NCBI GenBank assembly: GCA_964502095.1
Contig: CAZCUF010000015.1
Span: forward strand, 1-64,000
Length of the DNA: 64,000 bases
Reading direction: 5' to 3'
Origin: JACPVF01 sp964502095
Lineage (GTDB): Bacteria > Chloroflexota > Anaerolineae > Anaerolineales > Villigracilaceae
Within the stretch, counting starts at the first letter, position 1. Each line of letters opens with the position of its first letter. The notes below the pieces were generated by a model, which ran no database searches, was not told the origin of the DNA, and saw only the letters and a program-made list of their open reading frames with translations. The translations under genes and the position numbers were made by a program. Below, piece by piece: positions 59,601 through 64,000 of this stretch.

Positions 59601-62387
59601 CGCGGATGTGATTGTCAACTGACCGTCGGCAAAGGTGAAGCTGTAGTTTGTGGAAGCCAGCGTGCCGATCGAACACGTGATCGGATATGGACTGCCGGAG
59701 ACGGGGCTGGAAGCTGTGGCCGCAGTAGTACAACTCGGCGCGCCGGTCACATCGCTGGTGCCTAAATTCTCTCCGTTGACAAAGCCGGTAATGGTGGCGT
59801 CGAACAGGGGATCGGCCGCGCCATACGCACGACTCTTGTCATTGGCGGTTACTGTTAGAACCGCGGGCGTAACAGTGACCGTGCCGGGCGCGTAGCTGAT
59901 GTTGTAGTTCGGGTCTGCCGCGCCTGAACAAGTGGATGAATACGGGCCCACCGGCGAGGCGCTGGTGGCGGTCGTTGTACAGGTGGGAGGCGTGGCCGGT
60001 TGCGTGTCGCCAGCTTGCAGTCCGGAATAGATCGGGTTGATAGTTGGGACGGCTCCGCCATAAGTCATGGATGCGCTCGAGGCGGTGATAAGCAAATCGG
60101 CGGGGTCGATTGTCAATGTGCCGCCTGCAAAAGTAAAGCTGTAATTATTCGAAGCCAGTGTGCCGATTGCGCAGGTTATGGGATACGTTCCAACCGGGCT
60201 GGAAGTTGTGGCTGTAGTAGTGCAGACGGGATCTCCTGTGACGTCGCTGGAATTGAGGTCTTCGCCGTTGACAAAGCCGGTGATAGTGGCGTCGAGCAGG
60301 GGATCGGCCGCGCCGTATGCGCGGCTCTGGTCATTGGCCGTGACGGTGAGTTGGGCCTGGTTTACGGTTAATGCATTGGCCGCGGTACTGCCAAGATAGC
60401 CGGGTAAAGCGCCCGCTGAATTATCCGCAAAATTGGCGCCTACTCCGCTGGTGTTATATGTGCCGGGATATGCGCCAACGTTAATTCCAGCCAGGCTGGC
60501 ATTGTTGAGTGTGGCTATGCCGCTGGCATTGGTGACAGCACTGCCCACACTGATACCGTTCAAATAGAAGTTCACGGTCTGTCCGCTGACCGGGTTGCCG
60601 CCTACGATGGTGGTGAGCGTTCCAGTCAGTGTGACCGTACCGCCATAGGTGCCCGTTGCGGCGCCGACGACCAGTGCAGTGGGTTGTCGATAATGAACTT
60701 TAACCTGAAGTTGATCGAGGGAGAATGTGGTGCCGAAGCTTCCCCCGGATGCGCTGACTCGAACTGTGAAATTGGTAAATCCTCCCGTGGTCCACGTCAG
60801 GCCCCATTGGTCAGTGGGATCGCCGAGAAGATTTGTGGCATCCGCACTTGTGAAAGACATATTTTGTGGACTGCTAAAATTAGTACCGTCCGGCGAAACG
60901 GAAACGGAGAGTTGAGGTCCATTGGTGCGGCCTTCAATCGCCACTTCGATTCCGTCTATTGTCGAACCGGCGGGAATGCTGATGCCAAAATTATTATAGT
61001 CAACGCTGTTTGCGCCGAAGAAGATGGTGGCGGTGGCGTTATTGTTGTCAGATACATATGCATTTCCGACATTTGTCCAACCGGATACATTAGCACTGCC
61101 ACTGGGCGCGCGCCATCCGCCATCGAAGCTGGCGGTGATCGTATGGTCGGTTGTTACATTAGCGAAGGTGTAACTGTTAGCCCTGCCCGCTGAGCTGGAA
61201 TCTACAAGAACGTCGGAAACAATGAAAGTGGCATTAGGCGCGATGGTAAAGGTTTGACTGGCGCCGTTAAATACGTTCACCGTTCCATTGGGGTTGATCG
61301 TGCCTCCCGCGCCGGCAGAGGCTGTAATGACATGCCCGGAAAGCGTGACTGAGTTATCTACGCTGGTGCTGGCAGTGTTGGCATTACTTGCCACATCTAC
61401 AACCGCGCCTGCGCCAATGCTGGCGATCACTGTGCCCGGTGCGGTCAATCCGCTGACCGCTACGTTATAAGGACCCGTTCCGGAAATGGTTTTTGTCGCG
61501 CCGGCCAACCCTCCGGCAGTGCCGGTCAAGGTAATATCGCCGCCCGTGAATCCGCTGATCGGTTCGCTGAAAGTGACTGTGAAATTGATAGGTTGAACGG
61601 TTGTTGGATCGGGGCCCACCTGCTCAACGGTTACAGCGGGAGGGGTGCTGTCGTCATAGGTGATTCGAACCTGTCCATCAGCGCCTTCGCCGCCGTTTCG
61701 CGTCCCCCCAAAACTTCTGCGCGCGCCTCCGCCGCCTCCGCCTGGCGTCTCGCCATCGGTGCCATTACCTGATGATCCAGTTCTGCCGTCACCGCCATCT
61801 CCGCCGCCGGCCGGTGCATTCCCGCCATTTGAATTAACACCATTCGCACCGTTTGCCCCGGTCCCGGCCGATGAGCCGCCACCACCGCCATCACTCCCTG
61901 CACTGGCTCCGGTACCGCCAGAGTATCTGGTATCTCCAACGCCAGCCGAGGCCTGTCCGCCCTGTGCGCCGGCTGTAGTGTTGTCTGCCACTGAGCCTCC
62001 ACCTTTAGCCATAACAGTCGACGTGTTAATAAAATAGGAATCACCGCCTGCGGCTGTGGTCGTTGCCCCTGCGCCGACATAAGCTGTATAAGTATTGCCA
62101 GGGATTACTGCTATGTTGGTTTTTATGGAATAAGCCCCGCCGCCTCCACCCCCTCCACTCCCGCTGTTTGTTCTGGTTCCGCCTTTTCCGCCGCCTCCCC
62201 AAACCTCAACTGTGACGGAGGTAACGCCTGTCGGAGCAGTCCAAGTGTGGGATCCCGAAGTGGTGTATGTGGTAACCACCGGGGCCGCCTGTATCGGTAT
62301 TACCGGCAGAACGGCCATGACCAGCATAACGATCAGCGCGGCTGCGGCAAGCTTGCCGCCTTTACGGAAAGAAGACTTTGTTGGCAT
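53685..62387 (-). CDS. Giant secreted repeat protein with C-terminal sortase domain
   Basis: 2900 residues from ATG at 62387, with GGAGG upstream. Signal peptide (about 1-35, ending IQA-AP). Then a Gly-rich domain (about 38-245), Ig-like and carbohydrate-type beta regions (about 250-675), nine MBG repeats (about 675-1430), three YDG repeats, one more MBG (to about 1755), eight Cys-containing repeats of about 87 residues (about 1757-2440), two Ig-like units, and a Gly/Asn linker (GGGGNGGGNGGN). IPVTG at 2730-2734 is followed by the sortase domain, with His2810 (LTGHVLD), Cys2874 (VTCED) and Arg in NYRRVVRA. The only hydrophobic segment is the signal peptide, so the sortase is not separately anchored. 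A second copy of the end lies in the next gene. Confidence 0.93.
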   Translation of the reverse strand: MPTKSSFRKGGKLAAAALIVMLVMAVLPVIPIQAAPVVTTYTTSGSHTWTAPTGVTSVTVEVWGGGGKGGTRTNSGSGGGGGGGAYSIKTNIAVIPGNTYTAYVGAGATTTAAGGDSYFINTSTVMAKGGGSVADNTTAGAQGGQASAGVGDTRYSGGTGASAGSDGGGGGSSAGTGANGANGVNSNGGNAPAGGGDGGDGRTGSSGNGTDGETPGGGGGGARRSFGGTRNGGEGADGQVRITYDDSTPPAVTVEQVGPDPTTVQPINFTVTFSEPISGFTGGDITLTGTAGGLAGATKTISGTGPYNVAVSGLTAPGTVIASIGAGAVVDVASNANTASTSVDNSVTLSGHVITASAGAGGTINPNGTVNVFNGASQTFTIAPNATFIVSDVLVDSSSAGRANSYTFANVTTDHTITASFDGGWRAPSGSANVSGWTNVGNAYVSDNNNATATIFFGANSVDYNNFGISIPAGSTIDGIEVAIEGRTNGPQLSVSVSPDGTNFSSPQNMSFTSADATNLLGDPTDQWGLTWTTGGFTNFTVRVSASGGSFGTTFSLDQLQVKVHYRQPTALVVGAATGTYGGTVTLTGTLTTIVGGNPVSGQTVNFYLNGISVGSAVTNASGIATLNNASLAGINVGAYPGTYNTSGVGANFADNSAGALPGYLGSTAANALTVNQAQLTVTANDQSRAYGAADPLLDATITGFVNGEDLNSSDVTGDPVCTTTATTSSPVGTYPITCAIGTLASNNYSFTFAGGTLTIDPADLLITASSASMTYGGAVPTINPIYSGLQAGDTQPATPPTCTTTATSASPVGPYSSTCSGAADPNYNISYAPGTVTVTPAVLTVTANDKSRAYGAADPLFDATITGFVNGENLGTSDVTGAPSCTTAATASSPVSGSPYPITCSIGTLASTNYSFTFADGQLTITSATLTVTANDKSREYGAADPTFDATITGFVNGENLGTSDVTGAPSCTTAATASSPVSGSPYPITCSIGTLASTNYSFTFADGQLTITSATLTVTANDKSREYGAADPVFDATITGFVNGENLGTSDVTGAPSCTTTATQTSPAGIYPITCTTGTLASSNYSFTFASGTLTISPVALTVTANEKFREYGLSNPTLDAVITGFANGENLGTSDVTGAPDCTTTATIFSPVGDYPITCSIGTLASNNYTFTFTDGQLHITQAALTITASSHSLSYGDPVPAITPIYSGLRAGDLAPATPPTCSTTATSTSPVGPYPSTCLGAVDPNYTISYVSGTVTIGTQALLITASSASMTYGGAVPTINPIYSGLQAGDTQPATPPTCTTTATSASPVGPYSSTCSGAVDSNYVITYAPGTVTVTQAALDITASSETMIYGDAVPAITPSYTGFVAGDNEASLTTLPTCSTTATSASFVGSYTSSCSGAASPNYIIGYTDGTVTVNKRALTVTAVTDTKAYDGDTSSIGIPNITSGILVNGDTANFIQTFDTPTVGIGKTLTPGGSVNDGNGGNNYDVTFVQDTTGSIVGITVTVTGITANNKVYDGTTTATLNTGSAVLVGVVSGDDVQLVVSGATGNFANKNVGNGKTVNITGLTLTGADIANYGIIPPTTIANIITRPITVTAQTNTKVYDSTTSSAAVPSITVGTLAGGDTPNFTQSYDTPNMGTSKTLTPGGAVNDGNGGGNYLITFENNTTGVITARPLTITADPKSKAFGAPDPIFTYSITNGSLAGADFLSGSLTRVAGEAVGPYAILQGSLTAGSNYNITYVGANLTISIVNQTITVVTSAPANAAYNTSFNVAATASSGLPVAITTTGSCTGSGSSTATIIVVSGTGTCTVHYNQAGDVNYNPAIEVTETTAAQKANQVITVNTAAPANATYNTGFNVAAVASSGLPVAYSSTGVCSNAGSNFTMTSGTGICTVHFNQAGDVNYNAAAEVTETVNAQKANQAISIITSAPANAAYNSNFTVAATASSGLAVAYTSGGSCTNGGTTTYTMTGSTGTCSVIYNQAGNANYNAAPQITQTVNAQKANQTITVTTSAPPSAANGSNFTVAATASSGLPVAITTSGFCTGGGSGSAVITMTSGTGSCTVNYDQAGNVNYNAAPQVSETVNSTKANQTISVTTSAPATATNGAAFNVAASASSGLPVAVTTSGVCTGGGTGTVIVTMTSSSGTCTVHYDQAGNTNYNPAPQVNETVNAVKANQTITITTNAPVTAANGSNFTVAATASSGLPVAYTATGSCSNSGATFTMTSGAGTCTVHYNQAGNVDYNAAIELTEGVTAQKGNQTITVTTNAPVSAANGSSFNVAATASSGLPVAITSTGVCSGSGAGSASITVNASSGTCTVHYNQAGNVNDWNAAPEVTENTNALPSAQTITVTTHAPASSSMGSNFDVAANASSGLTVSFTVSGGVCSGVDHGDGTATITITNTTGTCTVHYNQAGDSNYAAAPEVTEAVILDSVAPTVTINQAAAQADPTNGSPINFTAVFSKPVTGFTDSDVIIGGTAGATTASVTEIAPNDGTTYNVAVSGMTVDGTVSVSIPAGAAKDASNNSSFASSSTDNVVTYFDGIGPSVAVNGVNTSSDTGDGVLNESEVVAVGVTQFVLKFNQDVYNPAGDSASDDVTNPNNYLLVRDLGDTAGFQTVSCAGGAQTPADTNIAINNVTYDSVTYTATITVNSSLPLSNGSYRLYVCGTTSIVDPLDTALKLVGNSGAGSDFLRNFSVNIANNGGGGNGGGNGGNDPRNISGYGIPVTGFAPGRVTQLPKQPANLAYSDLDGVRLEIPVLSVNVPIVGINLTSKGWDLTWLENNAGYLQGSAYPTWAGNSVLTGHVLDASNAPGPFAYIKDLQIGDRVMVHMGGYVYVYEVQENRELLPSNLSAVFRHEDYNWITLVTCEDYNLRRQSYNYRRVVRAILVSIVPE
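54186..54200 (-). other. Sortase-recognition-like motif IPVTG in the giant protein
   Basis: IPVTG fits the [LI]PxTG sorting pattern and lies between a Gly/Asn-rich linker and the sortase domain. The context GIPVTGFxPGxxTQLPxQP is nearly the same in the next protein (63149-63163). Confidence 0.6.
55068..57118 (-). repeat. Eight tandem Cys-containing repeats (protein level)
   Basis: Units of about 85-88 residues begin NQTITVTTSAP or similar and contain ASSGLPVA and GTCTVHYNQAGN. Each has two cysteines, one near the middle and one in GTCTVHY, so each unit may hold one disulfide. DNA identity is moderate, so the array is old. Confidence 0.85.
59341..59852 (-). repeat. Near-identical 261-bp tandem repeat within the giant gene
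   Basis: The sequence starting at 59341 recurs at 59602, a period of 261 bases (87 codons, one MBG unit), with only scattered differences until about 59852. Surrounding MBG units are more diverged, so this is a recent duplication that could expand or contract by recombination. Confidence 0.9.
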
Positions 62388-62575
62388 GTAATTTCCTCCG
62401 AGCAAAGATGCAAAGCGCCTGAGAAATCACGCTTTGTGAAAAGGCGACAAGCCGTGCGATGCTGTGATCCACGGCCTGCTTGCAAAATTGTAAGAATTCT
62501 CATTTGATATTAATGATTTCGAAATTCGGAAACATTGCAGAATCGTTGCAGGTTTCTTAATCGGACATTAATTAT
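62388..62575 (-). promoter_or_regulatory. Leader of the giant gene with two candidate hairpins
   Basis: CAAAGCG/CGCTTTG (62411-62417 with 62430-62436) and GCCGTG/CACGGC (62451-62456 with 62470-62475) can form stems between the AT-rich upstream part and the GGAGG at 62396. A TACAAT box (minus strand, near 62487) could be the -10. I could not match the leader to a riboswitch class I know. No protein gene is visible here. Confidence 0.4.
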
Positions 62576-62621
62576 CCAAAAACACAACCAGCCGAAGGGG
62601 AGGCGCCTTCGGCTGGTTGTG
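62576..62621 (-). terminator. Terminator of the second sortase-fusion gene
   Basis: Sixteen-bp stem CACAACCAGCCGAAGG/CCTTCGGCTGGTTGTG (62583-62598 with 62606-62621), loop GGAGGCG. On the minus strand it is followed by TTTTTGG. The CCGAAGG/CCTTCGG core is also in the terminator at 53628. Confidence 0.88.
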
Positions 62622-62644
62622 AGAGGAGAGGAACTGAAAAAGTT

Positions 62645-64000
62645 TTACTTTTCGGGGAGGACGCTGATCAACACTGCCCGCACCATGCGGCGGTAATTAT
62701 AGGAGAGTCGCATCGGGTTGTAATCTTCACAGGTTACCAGAGTCACCCAGTTGTAGTTTTCATGCTGGAAGACCGCCGAGGTATTGGTGGGCAATACCTG
62801 TTGGTTGAGCTGTACCTGATAGACAAAAACCTGCCCGTTCATGTGGATCATCACTTCATCCCCAAATTGCAAGTCTTTGATACCTGCGAATGGACCGGGA
62901 GCATTGGTGGCGTCCAGTACATGTGCGCTCAATACGGTGTTGCCAGCCCAGGTGGGATATGCAGAACCTTCGAGATAGCCAACGTTATTGCCAAGCCAGG
63001 TAAGGTCCCAGCCTTTGGACGTGAGATTGATCCCCACGATCTGAGTGTCCATGCCAAGTTTTGGAATCTCCAGGCGGATACCGTTGAGCTTGTTGTATGC
63101 GGCACTCTCGGGTTGCTGAGGAAGTTGGGTGATCTTGCCCGGAGTAAAACCGGTGACCGGAATACCGCGCCCTCTGAAGTTCACGTTGTTCTGGCCGCCG
63201 TTATTCCCGCCACCATTGGAGGCAAGATTGACAATGAAGTTGCGGACGAAGTCGGTGCCGGGAGTGGCTCCATCCCCGGCCAGTTTGAGAGCCTGATCCT
63301 GTACGTCGCTGATGGAGGTGGTGCCGCAGGTATAGAGCCGATAGTTACCGTTGGAGAGCGGCAGTCCACCGTTGACGTTGATCGTAGACACAAAGGGACC
63401 CGCGCCGCCGTTGTTATCGTACGTAATCGAGTCAATGGTGATGGCGGTATCCAGCGGATCGACACCACTGGCGCAACTGGTGGTCTGAAAACCATCGCCG
63501 TTATCACGGACGAGCATGTAGTTGGCCGGGTTGACCACACTCTCTGCGTAATTTGGATCGCCGCTTGGAACGTTGAACACATCCTGGTCGAACGTGACTG
63601 TGAGCTTGGTCACATTGACGGAAACGTTTTCGAATTCTGCCAGCACTCCGTCGCCGGTGTCAGTGAGAGAGTTGACGCCGTTGGCGCCGATCTTGGGCGC
63701 TGTATTTCCAACTGTGATAGTGAAGTTCTGGTCTGTGGAAGCACTGCCGTCGCTGACGCGCAGGGTGACGTTATGAACGCCAACGTCACCGCTGGAAGGC
63801 GTGCCGGCCAGCAGGCCGGTGCCATCGCCATTATCCGTGAATGAAAGCCAGGCGGGGATGGTGGGCGCAGTGATCGTGACCGGGTCGTTATCGGGATCCG
63901 AAGTCGCGACGCCATAGTTGTAGAGCATGCCCTCGTTCGCGGTAGTAATCGGCGAACTTGTGAAGATGGGCGGGATGTTGATGTCGTTAACGGAGATCGT
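62645..64000 (-). CDS. Second secreted protein with C-terminal sortase domain (5' end outside window)
   Basis: The frame is open to the window edge; at least 451 residues are visible. They hold an Ig/cadherin-like unit (NEGMLYNYGVATSDPDNDPVTI ... GTPSSGDVGVHNVTLRVSDGSAS), a unit with FDQDVFNVPSGD and YMLVRDNGDGFQTTSCAS that matches the one at the end of the giant protein, a Gly/Asn linker, GIPVTGFTPG, and a sortase domain with His (LSAHVLDATNAPG), Cys (VTCEDYNPM) and Arg (NYRRMVRA). About 70 percent of residues in the last 170 agree by eye with the giant protein, so the two genes are tandem paralogues. Confidence 0.93.
   Translation of the reverse strand, partial: TISVNDINIPPIFTSSPITTANEGMLYNYGVATSDPDNDPVTITAPTIPAWLSFTDNGDGTGLLAGTPSSGDVGVHNVTLRVSDGSASTDQNFTITVGNTAPKIGANGVNSLTDTGDGVLAEFENVSVNVTKLTVTFDQDVFNVPSGDPNYAESVVNPANYMLVRDNGDGFQTTSCASGVDPLDTAITIDSITYDNNGGAGPFVSTINVNGGLPLSNGNYRLYTCGTTSISDVQDQALKLAGDGATPGTDFVRNFIVNLASNGGGNNGGQNNVNFRGRGIPVTGFTPGKITQLPQQPESAAYNKLNGIRLEIPKLGMDTQIVGINLTSKGWDLTWLGNNVGYLEGSAYPTWAGNTVLSAHVLDATNAPGPFAGIKDLQFGDEVMIHMNGQVFVYQVQLNQQVLPTNTSAVFQHENYNWVTLVTCEDYNPMRLSYNYRRMVRAVLISVLPEK
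63149..63163 (-). other. Sortase-recognition-like motif IPVTG in the second protein
   Basis: Same position and context as in the giant protein: Gly/Asn linker, RGRGIPVTGFTPGKITQLP, then sortase domain. Confidence 0.6.

Noticed and set aside
53685..62387. Long series of spaced similar sequences that could suggest a CRISPR array
   Set aside because: The period is about 250-261 bases, the units are in one continuous 2900-codon frame and encode MBG, YDG and Ig-like domains.
62388..62475. Riboswitch (such as cyclic-di-GMP type) in the leader of the giant gene
   Set aside because: Two short stems are possible, but none of the conserved core sequences of classes I know is present.
62762..63844. 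360-codon plus-strand open frame opposite the second sortase-fusion gene
   Set aside because: The minus-strand gene has clear domains and a terminator; the plus-strand product has none.

Overview
The window looks like a chromosomal segment from a member of Chloroflexota, most likely class Anaerolineae. This is inferred from the gene families, not from a marker gene. The pointers are surface proteins with a C-terminal sortase domain preceded by a PVTGF-type motif, MBG/YDG-repeat proteins, the R3H/AAA Ycf45-like ATPase, DUF5671 membrane repeats, a full hyp cluster and moderately high GC. I see no prophage, transposase, CRISPR array or rRNA. There is one tRNA, tRNA-Arg(CCU).

Layout. 0-11 kb is mostly housekeeping: DinB, pyrD, gdhA, an M3 oligoendopeptidase, a small anchored protein, a DUF5671 protein, dnaN and a GT-C glycosyltransferase. 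11-16.2 kb on the minus strand is a seven-gene unit: GntR(YtrA-type) regulator, SPFH protein, SdpI-like protein, ABC ATPase and permease, DUF4177 and CPBP protease. It has a good promoter and two identical 9-mers that could be its operator, and it resembles a cell-envelope stress or peptide-immunity module. Two identical parS-like 16-mers lie inside it. 16.3-25.7 kb carries pdxS/pdxT, a GNAT-like protein, the R3H/AAA ATPase, an HtrA protease, tmk, a second DinB-like gene, an RRM protein, an FmdB zinc ribbon, gmk and a rhomboid protease.

25.7-29.5 kb is a peptide/nickel-type ABC importer (two permeases and a binding protein, no ATPases). The binding protein appears to be circularly permuted. 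29.6-37.2 kb holds an AmmeMemoRadiSam radical SAM gene, a universal stress protein and a tightly overlapping hypABFCDE cluster for [NiFe]-hydrogenase maturation, without hydrogenase structural genes in view. 37-45 kb holds a class V aminotransferase, tRNA-Arg, ftsK, rnz, pfkA and a methylmalonyl-CoA mutase large subunit. 45-53.6 kb holds DUF3090 plus an SCO1664-family protein, hom, a DinB/ClbS-like gene, folK, a SpoIIAA-like gene, folP, a zinc-ribbon protein and a class A penicillin-binding protein homologue that has lost key residues of both active sites.

53.7-64 kb on the minus strand contains two tandem secreted giants (2900 aa, and a second one cut by the window edge). Each ends in a Gly/Asn linker, an IPVTG sorting-like motif and a sortase domain with candidate His, Cys and Arg residues. 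A polypeptide carrying both a candidate sorting signal and the sortase is the most promising unusual system here. The permuted binding protein and the pseudo-PBP come next. Transcription signals in the window are often extended -10 elements (TGN-TANANT) with weak -35 boxes, and most convergent gene ends share a bidirectional terminator hairpin.
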